Notes under the pieces: model-generated
The model's database searches: none
Seen by the model: only the letters and a program-made list of their open reading frames with translations
Told to the model about the DNA's origin: nothing
Shown here: positions 1 through 8,938 of the stretch, piece by piece
How the letters are laid out: every line of letters starts with the position of its first letter
How positions within the stretch are numbered: position 1 is the first letter of the stretch
Assembly (NCBI GenBank): GCA_963814055.1
Contig: CAWFBJ010000024.1
Coordinates: 62,001-126,000 of the forward strand
DNA: 64,000 bases
From: AWTP1-13 sp963814055
GTDB lineage: Bacteria; Pseudomonadota; Alphaproteobacteria; Rhizobiales; Hyphomicrobiaceae
Direction: 5' to 3'
Program-made: the position numbers and the translations under genes

Positions 1-98
1 TTGACCCCGACAGGGACGCGCCATTATGGTACTCGAAGTCCATGCTGCCAGTTATGCCTTCAAGCGCCACAAGCGCGGGCGGGGCAGGCGGTAGCTGA
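1..98 (+). CDS. possible C-terminal end of an upstream gene (partial)
   Basis: Reading from base 3, this frame is open from the window edge to a TGA at 96-98 and gives 31 residues that include PLWYSKSMLP and a Gly/Ala/Ser-rich end. It could be the tail of a gene that starts outside the window. Nothing in it identifies a family, and another frame over the same bases is also open, so this is a weak call. Confidence 0.25.
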   Translation, partial: DPDRDAPLWYSKSMLPVMPSSATSAGGAGGS

Positions 99-159
99 CG
101 TGCGTTTGGCGCGCCGGGGTTTGCTGATCCAGACTTGCATTGTTGGCGAGAAGGGATTG

Positions 160-429
160 ATGATGACAGGAACTATGACGAGTGGAGTACGTCTGAAAGC
201 CTTGACGAATGTCTTGGCGGCAATAGCGATGGTGGGAGTGTACTTCCTCCAGGCTATCGCTTTGTCCGGGCTTGCCGTAACCGCGACGACAACGTCTGCG
301 GAAGCGCGTGGCCGCAGAGGCGGTCGCCGTGGCGGCCGCAGAGGTGGTCGTGGCCGTGGGCGCAGAGGTCGTGGCCGCAGAGGCCGTGGCTGCACGTGGT
401 GGGAGTGGGAAGCCGGTCTTTGCTGGTGA
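160..429 (+). CDS. small exported or membrane protein with an Arg-Gly-rich tail
   Basis: This 89-residue protein is not a family I recognise. The ATG at 160 follows an AAGGGA ribosome site at 151-156. Residues 16-42 form a hydrophobic segment suited to a signal peptide or single membrane anchor, ending near an Ala-Glu-Ala site. Residues 50-77 are almost pure Arg-Gly built from GRR and RGR units, and the last 12 residues hold two Cys and three Trp. If exported, the strongly basic tail would lie in the periplasm or outside, where it could bind nucleic acid, polyanions or the envelope; that is inference. A strong terminator hairpin follows at 507-533, which supports a real transcript. The long antisense frames over it are products of the repetitive sequence. 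Confidence 0.6.
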   Translation: MMTGTMTSGVRLKALTNVLAAIAMVGVYFLQAIALSGLAVTATTTSAEARGRRGGRRGGRRGGRGRGRRGRGRRGRGCTWWEWEAGLCW

Positions 430-506
430 GACCACTCGGGCCTGAAGGTTGAAGCGAGGCAAAACGATCTGACTGCTTCGCCGACGCCTGCAGGCAGCGA
501 GAACAG

Positions 507-543
507 AGCTACCCCCATCAAATGGGGGTAGCTTTCTTGTTTG
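507..543 (+). terminator. Rho-independent terminator
   Basis: There is a perfect 12-bp stem, 507-518 paired with 522-533, with a CAA loop and a T-rich tail (TTCTTGTTT) after it. It lies about 75 bases after the Arg-Gly-rich small gene and would end that transcript. It also lies just past the stop of the gene converging on the other strand and may serve both. Confidence 0.85.
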
Positions 544-593
544 TCGGCAGGTGCTTAGCGTCGCTGGACGCACGCATGCGGCTTAGGCGTCAC

Positions 594-923
594 CTACGGG
601 CACTTGTCGGCCAGTTCATCGATCGCCGACACGAACACCTTCCCATCCGGGGTATCGTCATCCACGTCCTCGCCCGCATTCCACGCGCTCTCGAAATCCG
701 GCCCGATCTGCTTCATGAGCTGGGGAATTTTGGCTGCGGCTGCCTTGTCTTTTTTTTCGGCCGCATCATCCAGGGCAGCATTCATGGCGCAAAAGAGCTT
801 GAGCCTTGCTGGATCGGCAGCGACCGCCTTGAACGTCTTGACGGCGGCTTCGATCTTCGGGCTCGCCGCCATGACAGTGGCGGTACCCAGGCAGATCGCG
901 GCAATGCTTACGACGATGCGCAT
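594..923 (-). CDS. small periplasmic hypothetical protein
   Basis: This encodes 109 residues. The start at 923 is chosen because the protein then begins with a textbook signal peptide (MRIVVSIAAICLG...VMAAS) and has a GGGAGA ribosome site upstream; an in-frame extension to 1007 would bury it. The mature part is Ala/Lys/Asp-rich with two cysteines, one in FCAMNAALDDA and one in the C-terminal ADKCP, which could form a disulfide in the periplasm. It is predicted to be mostly helical. No enzyme motif is visible and I do not recognise the family. It converges on the terminator at 507-543. Confidence 0.6.
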   Translation of the reverse strand: MRIVVSIAAICLGTATVMAASPKIEAAVKTFKAVAADPARLKLFCAMNAALDDAAEKKDKAAAAKIPQLMKQIGPDFESAWNAGEDVDDDTPDGKVFVSAIDELADKCP

Positions 924-1196
924 GACTATCGGTCTCCCAACCTGGAACGCGGTAAGAAACGTCAGCCGACATTCCTCAAGAGGATGTCCAAGCCTCAGGC
1001 GGGACATTAGCTAACTGCAAATGGGGCAGCAATCTGGAGCCCATGCAAGGCGCGCACACCAGAAAGGCCCGGCAAGCTGCTCCACCGGTCCAGCCCAGGC
1101 GCAGGTTTTGTCGCTGACAGAGCGTCAATAGACCGATCCTTGCGTTCGGCGGCCTCTGCCGCTATGCGTGGTGCCGCCATATTGACCCCAGGCAAA

Positions 1197-1271
1197 GCCG
1201 CAGTAGCTCAGGGGTAGAGCAACGCATTCGTAATGCGTGGGTCGGGGGTTCAATTCCCTCCTGCGGCACCA
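1197..1271 (+). tRNA. tRNA-Thr (CGT anticodon)
   Basis: The sequence folds as a full cloverleaf. The acceptor stem GCCGCAG pairs with CTGCGGC, the D arm contains AGCTCAGGGGTAGAGC, the anticodon stem ACGCA pairs with TGCGT, and the T loop is TTCAATT. The anticodon CGT lies at 1229-1231 and reads ACG (Thr). The discriminator A and the CCA end are encoded. It stands alone, with no other tRNA nearby. Confidence 0.96.
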
Positions 1272-1467
1272 ATGACACCAACGGTCTGCGGTGCACCACG
1301 GCGAGGGCACGTCGGTTCGAACGTACCCGATTTCGCTCGATGGCCATTGAACGGATTTCTTGCCCATCGGCGCAGTGAGTGCATGGCATTTTCGTCGCAG
1401 CATTTGTGACAAGGCCTGACCGGCACTATGCTGGCGTCCGTCCTACCATCGCATCAATAGGCTCCGT

Positions 1468-2670
1468 ATGACCGCCGCCGCTCTTGCCCCTGCCGAGCCC
1501 GAGAGCGTCGGCCTGTCGTCACTCAGGCTTCGCCGTATCGGCCAGGCCTTGCGCAGCGAGATCGAGGCAAGCCGGCTCCCCGGCGCCGTGGTCGGCATCA
1601 TGCGCAGCGGCAAGCTCGTGCATCTGGAAGCCGTCGGCCATCGCGATCCCGCTACCAAGGAACCGCTCAAGACCGACGCTATCTTTTCCATCGCCTCCAT
1701 GACCAAGGCCATGACCTCCACCGCCATCATGATGCTGGTCGAGGAAGGGCGCGTGCTGCTTGCCGACCCAGTGTCGACCTATCTGCCGCCGCTGGCCGAG
1801 TGGAAGGTTGCCGAGACGGGCGGTGCCACGCGTGCGCCCAGGCAGGCACCGACCATTCAAGACCTCCTGCGCCATACGTCGGGCCTGACCTATCGCGATC
1901 GGGGCGCCACGCCGGCGCATGCGCTCTACCCCGGCTCCTCGGTGTGGGCCGCCGAGCGCATGAGCAAGGACGAGACCATCGCGGCGCTGGCCGAAGCGCC
2001 GCTGCTGTTCGATCCGGGCTCCAACTGGGAATACGGCTTCTCCACCGATGTGCTCGGCTTCGTTGTCGAGGCGGTCACCGGCAAGCCGCTCAGCGCCGCG
2101 CTGCAGGAGCGCCTGTGGGCTCCGCTCGGCATGGCCGACACGAGCTTTGCTTTGCCCGCCGCCAAGCGCGCCCGCTACGCGCTTGCGCTTGCCAATGAAC
2201 CACTCACCGGCAATGCCAATCCCGTCATCCATCACTCCACCGACAAGACGCAGAAATGGGAGTCGGGCGGCGGTGGCACCGTTTCCACCACCAGCGACTA
2301 TCTCCGCTTTGCCGAGATGCTGCGCCAAGGCGGCCGCCTTGGCGCAGCGGACATCCTCGGCCGCGGCACCGTCGCGCTCATGACGGCGGATCACCTGCCG
2401 GCGTCGTTCACCAACATGATTGCCGACAAGATGGATCCGGCCGCTACCGGCTACGGCTTCGGTCTCGGCTTCGCGGTGCGGCGGCAGACCGGCATCGCCG
2501 CCATGGCGGGCAGCGCCGGCGACTACTACTGGTCCGGCGTCTACGGCACCTACTTCTGGGTCGACCCCAAGGAGGAGCTGAGCGTCGTATTCATGGCGGC
2601 CGCACCGGGTCTGATCCGCCTGCGCTACCGTCAGATGATGCGCAATCTCGTCTATCAGGCGCTGACCTGA
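1468..2670 (+). CDS. beta-lactamase-family serine hydrolase (esterase-like)
   Basis: A 400-residue class C beta-lactamase-fold hydrolase (COG1680, EstB-like). The nucleophile motif SMTK is at residues 77-80 inside SIASMTKAM. The second-motif tyrosine is probably Y189 in NWEYGFSTDVLG, where many relatives have YSN. A Gly-rich stretch, GSAGDYYWSG, near the C-terminus stands where the third motif would be. There is no signal peptide, so it is probably cytoplasmic and acts on an ester, lactone or small amide rather than on antibiotics. It lies about 200 bases upstream of the ABC-importer operon on the same strand and may process the imported compound or a related one. The specific substrate cannot be read from the sequence. 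Confidence 0.85.
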   Translation: MTAAALAPAEPESVGLSSLRLRRIGQALRSEIEASRLPGAVVGIMRSGKLVHLEAVGHRDPATKEPLKTDAIFSIASMTKAMTSTAIMMLVEEGRVLLADPVSTYLPPLAEWKVAETGGATRAPRQAPTIQDLLRHTSGLTYRDRGATPAHALYPGSSVWAAERMSKDETIAALAEAPLLFDPGSNWEYGFSTDVLGFVVEAVTGKPLSAALQERLWAPLGMADTSFALPAAKRARYALALANEPLTGNANPVIHHSTDKTQKWESGGGGTVSTTSDYLRFAEMLRQGGRLGAADILGRGTVALMTADHLPASFTNMIADKMDPAATGYGFGLGFAVRRQTGIAAMAGSAGDYYWSGVYGTYFWVDPKEELSVVFMAAAPGLIRLRYRQMMRNLVYQALT

Positions 2671-2866
2671 CGAACGCGCCGGCCCATGCGCGCCAACACG
2701 CGCTCGGTAGGATCGTGCTGGTGACCTGAACTGCACCTCTGGCTCGGCGCGGCATTTGCAGGGTTCCTTGCAATGGCCGTGCACCGTGCTAGGTTTTCGC
2801 AGGCAGCAAAAAAAGCGCAGGGTCCGCAAGATCCGAGCGCCGCACAAACGGCCTGGAGGAAGCGCG

Positions 2867-3916
2867 ATGACGATCACCCGGCGGCAGTTCTCGGCTGGCG
2901 CGGGCGCCTTGCTGGGGAGCACCGCGCTCCCGGGCCTCGCCCTTGGCCAGTTCGCCGGAGATGCGGAGAAGGCGCTCCACGAGGCCGCCAAGAAAGAAGG
3001 CGAACTCACCTGGTACACCGCCCACTACGCCGTCGAGCAGGCCGAGGAATACGGCCGGGAATTCACGGCCAAGTACCCCGGCGTCAAGTGCAACGTCATC
3101 AGGACCACGGCGCACGTCGCCTATCAGCGTCTCGCCCAGGAACTCAAGGCTGGCGGTCCGCAGGTCGACGTATTCGCCTCGACCGACGTCAGCCATTGCC
3201 TGGAGCTCAAGTCAAAAGGCCTGCTCGAGGCGTTCACGCCGGCCAACGCCAAGACCGTCTTGCCGGAGGTGCAGAACCAGGATCCGGATGGCACCTTCCA
3301 CACCACATCGCTCGGCGTGATCGGCATCACGTATAATTCCAGCAAGGTGAAGCCGGGCGACCTGCCGACGAACTGGCCAGACCTCGTCGACCCGAAGTGG
3401 AAGAACCAGGTTTCTGTCGGCCACCCCGCGTTCAGCGGCTACGTCGGCATCTGGGTATGGCAGCTGACCTCGCTTTACGGTTGGGACTACTTCGAGAAAC
3501 TCAAGGCCAACAATCCGCAGATCGGGCGGTCGATTCAGGACACGCTGACCATGCTGCGGGCCGGCGAGCGCTCGGTGGCCGCCGGGTCGACAGCCACCGC
3601 GCTCGAAGCCAAGGACAAGGGCGAGCCGATCGATGTGCTCTATCCGAGCGACGGCTGCGTGATCATCGTTGCACCCTCCGCCATCATCAAAGGCTGCAAG
3701 CATCCGAACGCCGCCAAGCTGTTCATGGAATTCATGATGAGCCAACAGGCGAGCGAGATCGCCGCCACACGGTCGCAAGACGGATTGTATGCGTCGATCA
3801 GGCCCAAGGGTGGCAAGCCACTGTCGGACATCAAGAAGCTCATCGCCAAGCCAGCGGACCTCCTCAAGGGCGTGCCCGAAGTCAAGGAAAAGTGGCGCGA
3901 CACGTTCGGCATCTAG
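2867..3916 (+). CDS. ABC transporter substrate-binding protein, FbpA-like
   Basis: A 349-residue periplasmic binding protein of the iron(III)/putrescine-type family. The start at 2867 is set by a GGAGGA ribosome site at 2855-2860 and gives an N-terminus with a twin-arginine-like signal (RRQFSAGAGALLG) ending in ALG. Typical family features are LTWYTAHY near the mature N-terminus, DVFASTDVSH, and a C-terminal segment with PNAAKLFMEFMMS. True ferric binders usually show adjacent tyrosines in the binding region. I see only a single Tyr in DVLYPSDG, so the ligand may be an organic acid or another anion. It is the first gene of an operon with the permease, ATPase and a CoA-transferase. Confidence 0.88.
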   Translation: MTITRRQFSAGAGALLGSTALPGLALGQFAGDAEKALHEAAKKEGELTWYTAHYAVEQAEEYGREFTAKYPGVKCNVIRTTAHVAYQRLAQELKAGGPQVDVFASTDVSHCLELKSKGLLEAFTPANAKTVLPEVQNQDPDGTFHTTSLGVIGITYNSSKVKPGDLPTNWPDLVDPKWKNQVSVGHPAFSGYVGIWVWQLTSLYGWDYFEKLKANNPQIGRSIQDTLTMLRAGERSVAAGSTATALEAKDKGEPIDVLYPSDGCVIIVAPSAIIKGCKHPNAAKLFMEFMMSQQASEIAATRSQDGLYASIRPKGGKPLSDIKKLIAKPADLLKGVPEVKEKWRDTFGI

Positions 3917-3928
3917 GGGACTGGGGCG

Positions 3929-5668
3929 ATGGCCGACGTCGCGCTCTCAACGACGTCCATTAACGATAGGACAGTGCGCGCCGTGCGGCCGGCACGCAGT
4001 TTCGATTGGACCTTCCTGGTCTGGTTGTTGTTTGCCGCCATCCTCATTTTCATTGTCGTCAACCCGCTGGCGCGGCTGGTGCTCTCCAGCTTCGAGCGCG
4101 CCGACGGCGGTGGCTACACGATCGACAACTATCTCACGGCCTACGGCCGCTGGCGCTACATCCAGGCGCTGATCAATACCCTCGTCATGGGCGCCGGAAC
4201 GGCAGCGCTTGCGACCATCTTTGCGGTGCCGCTGGCGTGGGCCTGCGCGCGCACGGACATGCCCCTACGAGGCTGGATCCGGCTTGCCGTTCTCGCCGCC
4301 TTCATCATGCCGCCCTACCTGGCGGCAGTGGGATGGATCCTGCTGGCGGGACCCAACTCGGGCTGGATCAACAGGGTCTGGATGGCCGTCACCGGCGACA
4401 CCACGGGCATCATCAACGTGTTCACGTTGGGTGGTCTGATCCTCATCATGGCCTGCCACCTGTTCTTCTTCATTTTCGTATTCACCTCGACAGCGCTCGA
4501 GCTGGTGTCATCAGAGATGGAGGATGCTGCCAATATCCTGGGCGCCGGCATCGTCAAGACGGCATTCAAGGTGACGCTGCCGCTGGTCTACCCTGCCATC
4601 CTCGGCGGCATCATCATCGTCTTCCTGCAGTCGATTGCGCTGTTCGGGGTGCCGGCGCTGATTGCCATTCCTGCCCGCTATCCGGTGGTCACCACGCAGC
4701 TATGGCAGTTCTTCGAGTATCCTGTCCGAGTCGAGGTTGCGGCGGCCTATGCGCTGCCGCTGCTCGCCATTACCATGCTGCTGTTGTGGCTGCAGAAACG
4801 CATTCTCGCGCGCAAGGGCTACACCACCGTTGCCGGCAAGGGCGGCGAGCGCCGTACCGTCCGGCTCGGCATCTGGCGCTGGGTCATGCTCGCGTATGCG
4901 CTGCTCGTCGCCGCACTCGCGGTGGTGATGCCGTTCATCGTGCTGGTGCAGGCCGCATTCGCCAAGGCGTGGGGGCGTGGCTTCTCGCTCGATAACCTCA
5001 CGTTCGGCAACTTCCAATTCATCCTGTTCGAGCACCAGGGCGCCCGCTCGGCGATCGTCAACAGCGTGGTCTACGCCAGCATTTCGGCCGCCGGCGCCAT
5101 CGCACTCGCGCTCGCCATCGCCTATATCGTCAAACGCAACCTGCTTCGTGGCGGCGGCGTGCTGGCCTTCCTGTGCATGGCGCCGTTCGTGGTTCCGGGT
5201 ATCGTGCTTGCCATCGGCTTTTACGCCGCCTATGCCGCGCCGCCTCTGGCGCTCGGCGGCACCGCCCTCATCATCATCCTGGCGTTCCTGACGCGGCTGC
5301 TGCCGATCGCCTATCAGAACACCGCAGCCGGCATCGCCAGCATTCATCCCGAGATGGAAGAGGCCGTCCGCGTGCTGGGCGGCGGGCGGCTGACGGCGAT
5401 CCGCAAAGTCGTCGCGCCGCTGCTCAAGCGCACGCTGGTCGGCGCCTGGATCCTGGTGTTCATCCCGGCCTGCCAGGAGCTGTCCACCGCCATCTTCCTC
5501 ACCGGCCCGCACACCCGGGTGATCTCGGTGCTGATGCTCGACTTCAGCGAGGAAGGCCGGCTGGAGCAGCTCTCCGCGCTGGGTGGCATTCTGCTGCTGA
5601 TCACCGTGGTGATCGTTGCGGTCGGGTTCCGCGTCGTCGGACGTGACTTCATGCTGCGGAGAAGCTGA
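3929..5668 (+). CDS. ABC transporter permease, FbpB-like double-length
   Basis: A 579-residue inner-membrane permease formed by two fused six-helix halves, which is the usual FbpB architecture. The two EAA loops that dock the ATPase are visible: MEDAANILGAGIVKTAFKV around residues 197-215, and MEEAVRVLGGGRLTAIRK in the second half. Many hydrophobic segments flank both. It starts 12 bases after the binding-protein stop, and its TGA shares one base with the ATG of the ATPase gene, so the three are translationally coupled. It imports whatever the preceding binding protein captures. Confidence 0.92.
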   Translation: MADVALSTTSINDRTVRAVRPARSFDWTFLVWLLFAAILIFIVVNPLARLVLSSFERADGGGYTIDNYLTAYGRWRYIQALINTLVMGAGTAALATIFAVPLAWACARTDMPLRGWIRLAVLAAFIMPPYLAAVGWILLAGPNSGWINRVWMAVTGDTTGIINVFTLGGLILIMACHLFFFIFVFTSTALELVSSEMEDAANILGAGIVKTAFKVTLPLVYPAILGGIIIVFLQSIALFGVPALIAIPARYPVVTTQLWQFFEYPVRVEVAAAYALPLLAITMLLLWLQKRILARKGYTTVAGKGGERRTVRLGIWRWVMLAYALLVAALAVVMPFIVLVQAAFAKAWGRGFSLDNLTFGNFQFILFEHQGARSAIVNSVVYASISAAGAIALALAIAYIVKRNLLRGGGVLAFLCMAPFVVPGIVLAIGFYAAYAAPPLALGGTALIIILAFLTRLLPIAYQNTAAGIASIHPEMEEAVRVLGGGRLTAIRKVVAPLLKRTLVGAWILVFIPACQELSTAIFLTGPHTRVISVLMLDFSEEGRLEQLSALGGILLLITVVIVAVGFRVVGRDFMLRRS

Positions 5669-6738
5669 TGCCGACGGTCACGCTCAGTCAGCTCGGCCGC
5701 GCCTTCGGCCGCTTCAAGGCGGTTGATGGCATCGACCTTGAAATCAGAGATGGCGAATTCCTCTCGCTGCTCGGCCCGTCGGGCTGTGGCAAGACCACCA
5801 CCTTGCGCATGCTCGCGGGCTTCGTCGATCCGACCGAGGGCACGATTGCCGTCGACGGTCGGATGCTGTCCTCGCCCAAGGGCTCGGTGCCGCCGGAGAA
5901 GCGCGGCATGTCGATGATCTTCCAGAGCTACGCTATCTGGCCCAACATGACGGTGGCCGAAAACGTGGCCTTCGGGCTGAAGCTGCGCAAGCTGCCGGCG
6001 ACGGAGATCAAGCGCCGGCTCGGTGACGTGCTCGATGTGGTGCAGATGGGTGCCCTTGCCGATCGCTACCCCGCCGAATTGTCCGGCGGCCAGCAGCAGC
6101 GTGTGGCGCTGGCGCGCGCTATCGTGGTCGAGCCATCGGTGCTGCTGCTGGACGAACCGCTGTCCAACCTCGACGCCAACTTGCGCGAGGAGATGCGTTT
6201 CGAGATCCGCCGCCTGCACGAGGCTTTGCGCATCACCACGGTGTACGTGACGCACGACCAGGCCGAAGCCATGGTCACGTCCGATCGCGTCGCCGTCATG
6301 AATAAGGGGCGAATCGAACAAGTGGACGTCCCCTACATGGTCTACTCGCGCCCCAAAACGCGCTTCGTCGCCGGGTTCATCGGCCGCACCAACTTCGTCG
6401 AAGCGCACCGGAACGGCAGCGCGGTGATGTTCGACGGCTTCGCCATCGAGACCAGCCGGTTCGAGGACATGGGTGGTGCTGCAGGGGAAGCTCTCACTTT
6501 TTCGGTTCGCCCGCAGAGCCTGCAGCTCGCGCGCGAGCCGCAGCAGGACGGCAAGAGAGTGTCCATCAAGGGCCGCATCGTGCAGCGCAGTTTTCTCGGC
6601 GAGCATTGGGACTATGTATTCGGGCCGGAGAACTCGGCACTGCAGCTGAAAGTGGCGACGCAGCCGTCCGAAGTTCACGAGGTCGGCAGCGATGCCTGGC
6701 TTGCCATCGATCCCAAACTCATGGTCGCCATCGCCTGA
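5668..6738 (+). CDS. ABC transporter ATP-binding protein, FbpC-like
   Basis: A 356-residue ATPase that powers the FbpAB-like importer. Walker A GPSGCGKT is at residues 36-43, the signature LSGGQ at 138-142, and Walker B VLLLDE at 158-163. The switch histidine follows in VYVTHDQAEA. The C-terminal third is a TOBE-type regulatory domain, as in PotA/FbpC/UgpC ATPases. The start overlaps the permease stop by one base. The family serves iron, polyamines, phosphonates and sugars, so specificity must come from the binding protein. Confidence 0.93.
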   Translation: MPTVTLSQLGRAFGRFKAVDGIDLEIRDGEFLSLLGPSGCGKTTTLRMLAGFVDPTEGTIAVDGRMLSSPKGSVPPEKRGMSMIFQSYAIWPNMTVAENVAFGLKLRKLPATEIKRRLGDVLDVVQMGALADRYPAELSGGQQQRVALARAIVVEPSVLLLDEPLSNLDANLREEMRFEIRRLHEALRITTVYVTHDQAEAMVTSDRVAVMNKGRIEQVDVPYMVYSRPKTRFVAGFIGRTNFVEAHRNGSAVMFDGFAIETSRFEDMGGAAGEALTFSVRPQSLQLAREPQQDGKRVSIKGRIVQRSFLGEHWDYVFGPENSALQLKVATQPSEVHEVGSDAWLAIDPKLMVAIA

Positions 6739-6763
6739 AAATTCTCCCAACGGAGTCGCCTGC

Positions 6764-7951
6764 ATGAGCACAGAACGCAAGGGACCGCTGTCCCGCTTCA
6801 AGGTCATCGATTTGACGCGGGCGCGGGCCGGGCCGACGGCCGCGCGGCACTTTGCCGACTGGGGGGCCGACGTCATCAAGGTCGAGATGCCGGCCGGCGC
6901 GGACCTCGATCCGCTGGGTGGCTCTCGCGACGGGCCCGACTTCTTCAACCTCCACCGCAACAAGCGCAGCATCACGCTGAACCTCAAGTTGCCAGAGGGT
7001 GCTGCCGTCCTGAAGAAGCTTGCCGCAACCGCGGACGTGCTGATCGAGAACTATCGCCCCGACGTCAAGCACCGCCTCGGCATCGACTACGAGACGCTGC
7101 GCGCGATCAATCCGCGACTCGTCTACGTCAGCCTGTCGGGCTTCGGCCAGGACGGCCCTTATGCAAACCGGCCGGGCTTCGACCAGATCGCGCAGGGCAT
7201 GGGAGGCCTCATGTCGATCACCGGCCTGCCGGGCCAGGGGCCGGTGCGGGTCGGCATCCCCATCGCCGACCTCTCCAGCGGTAACTACGCGGCTATGGGT
7301 GCGTTCATCGCTCTGCTGGAACGGGAAGTATCGGGCGAGGGGCAGTGGGTGCAGACGTCGCTGCTGCAGGCGCAGATCTCCATGCTCGATTTCCAGGCCG
7401 CGCGCTGGAGCGTGGCGCGCCAGGTGCCGGGCCAGGCCGGCAACGATCATCCAACCTCGATCCCGACGGGCGTGTTTGCGACCGCCGACGGGCACATCAA
7501 TATTGCAGCGTCGGGCCAACACATTTTCAAGCGCATGTGTGAGGCCCTGGACGCGCACCGGCTGCTTTCGGACCCGGATTTCGCCACGGGCGACGAGCGT
7601 TCCGAGAACCGTGTGCGCCTCAATGCCGAGATCGCGTCCTACACCAGGCGCTACAGGAGCGACGATCTGGTCGAGAAGCTCAACGCGGCCGGCGTGCCGT
7701 CGGGGCCGATCTACACGATCGACCAGATGTTTGCCGATCCGCAAGTCACGCACGTCGGCATGGCCGTGCCGATGCCGCACCCCACGCGCGACGATGCAGC
7801 CGTCGTCAATCAGGCTGTGGTTCTGTCACGCACGGCATCGCACATCGACCGTCCGTCGCCAAAGCTGGGCGAGCATACGGACGAGGTGCTGGTGAGCCTG
7901 GGTTACGACGGCGCTGCGATCGCCGACCTGCGCCGCCGCAAGGTGATTTGA
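6764..7951 (+). CDS. class III CoA-transferase, CaiB/BaiF family
   Basis: 395 residues. The family moves CoA between acyl groups by an aspartyl mechanism. Conserved features are VIDLTRARAGPTAARHFADWGADVIKVE at the N-terminus (residues 14-41), the LIENYRPDVKHRLG segment, SGFGQDGPYANRPGFDQIAQG with the likely catalytic Asp in GFDQ, and a C-terminal AGVPSGPIYT. The start at 6764 is chosen because the longer frame overlaps the ATPase gene. Lying 25 bases downstream of an ABC importer, it suggests that the imported solute is a carboxylic acid activated to its CoA thioester. The acid is not identifiable. Confidence 0.9.
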   Translation: MSTERKGPLSRFKVIDLTRARAGPTAARHFADWGADVIKVEMPAGADLDPLGGSRDGPDFFNLHRNKRSITLNLKLPEGAAVLKKLAATADVLIENYRPDVKHRLGIDYETLRAINPRLVYVSLSGFGQDGPYANRPGFDQIAQGMGGLMSITGLPGQGPVRVGIPIADLSSGNYAAMGAFIALLEREVSGEGQWVQTSLLQAQISMLDFQAARWSVARQVPGQAGNDHPTSIPTGVFATADGHINIAASGQHIFKRMCEALDAHRLLSDPDFATGDERSENRVRLNAEIASYTRRYRSDDLVEKLNAAGVPSGPIYTIDQMFADPQVTHVGMAVPMPHPTRDDAAVVNQAVVLSRTASHIDRPSPKLGEHTDEVLVSLGYDGAAIADLRRRKVI

Positions 7952-8105
7952 GCTGCGCGGATCAGGCTTCAGCAGCCATTTGCTGCACCGGAAGGGCTTT
8001 CTTCGGGTGCGAGGCTCTTTGGCTCAGAGCGGCAGCACAAGATCGAGAAAGGAGCGTAGATGACGCTGGACGTGCGTTGGCATTTGTATCTGTCGGAGAA
8101 CAACC

Positions 8106-8918
8106 ATGCACCCTATGGCCCTGACTGTATGTGTCCTCGGTTTAGCAGTCCCCGCCATGGCAAGCGCTGAAACGGTTCGCCTTCACGCCGCTGGCAGCCT
8201 CAAGGCTGCACTCAGCGAAGTCGGGCGCGCATTTGAAGCCAAGAACGCCGGGGCGAACGTGGAACCAACCTTCGCCGCTTCTGGCCTGCTGCGCGAGCGT
8301 ATCGAGTCAGGCGAGACCGCGCATGTCTTCGCATCGGCTGATGTTGGGCATCCAACCAAGCTCGCTGACGCGGGCCGCTCCCAAACCAAGGTTGCGATTT
8401 TTGCCCGCAACCAACTGTGCGCGCTGGCGCGGGAGGGACTGCAGGTCGCGCCGGCAACGCTGCTCGACACCATGCTGGACACGTCAGTTCGTGTCAGCAC
8501 ATCGACGCCCAAGGCCGATCCCTCGGGTGACTATGCATTTGCGCTGTTTGCGAAGGCGGAGAAGCAAAAGTCCGGCGCGCGCACGATCCTTGAATCCAAA
8601 GCGCTGCAACTGACGGGCGGCCCGACGTCCGAAAAGGCACCCGACGGCAAGAACCTGTACGGGTGGGTGATGGCGAGCGGAAAGGCGGATGTTTTCCTCA
8701 CCTACTGCACCAATGCCGTCCTGGCACAGAAGGATGTTCCTTCGCTGCAGATCGTGCAGGTTCCGCCTGAGCTGAATGTTGCAGCCGACTACGGCCTGAT
8801 CGTCCTCAAGCACGCGCCGACCGCTGCGGAAGCGCTCGCGCAGTTTATTCTCGGGGACGAGGGACAAACGATCCTGGTCAAGTACGGATTTGGGCGCGGC
8901 GACGGTGCGCTCAGGTAG
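8106..8918 (+). CDS. ModA-like molybdate/anion-binding periplasmic protein
   Basis: 270 residues with an N-terminal signal peptide ending near AMASA. The mature start VRLHAAGSLKAALSEVGRAFE, residues 24-44, matches the first half-site of ModA-type oxyanion-binding proteins. ASGLLRERIESGETAHVFASADVGHP is the family's second region, and the C-terminal FILGDEGQTILVKYGFG is also typical. A GGAG ribosome site lies about seven bases before the ATG. No ModB or ModC is adjacent, which is unusual. A small molybdate-binding Mop protein converges on it 20 bases away, which supports molybdate or a related oxyanion as ligand. It could instead bind another anion. Confidence 0.8.
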   Translation: MHPMALTVCVLGLAVPAMASAETVRLHAAGSLKAALSEVGRAFEAKNAGANVEPTFAASGLLRERIESGETAHVFASADVGHPTKLADAGRSQTKVAIFARNQLCALAREGLQVAPATLLDTMLDTSVRVSTSTPKADPSGDYAFALFAKAEKQKSGARTILESKALQLTGGPTSEKAPDGKNLYGWVMASGKADVFLTYCTNAVLAQKDVPSLQIVQVPPELNVAADYGLIVLKHAPTAAEALAQFILGDEGQTILVKYGFGRGDGALR

Positions 8919-8938
8919 CAAATCCGGCTGCGGGTTGC

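Noticed and set aside
52..573. Long antisense frames over the Arg-Gly-rich small gene
   Set aside because: They result from the GC-rich repeat having no stops on either strand; the sense frame has the ribosome site, hydrophobic segment and terminator.
1519..3018. 499-codon open frame on the minus strand
   Set aside because: It lies antisense to the serine hydrolase gene, which has clear motifs and a signal from 1468; the Arg/His/Gly-rich translation is typical of an antisense shadow in high-GC DNA.
2867..3916. Naming the binding protein fbpA
   Set aside because: The adjacent tyrosines usual for ferric binding are not visible and the operon holds a CoA-transferase, so iron specificity is not supported.
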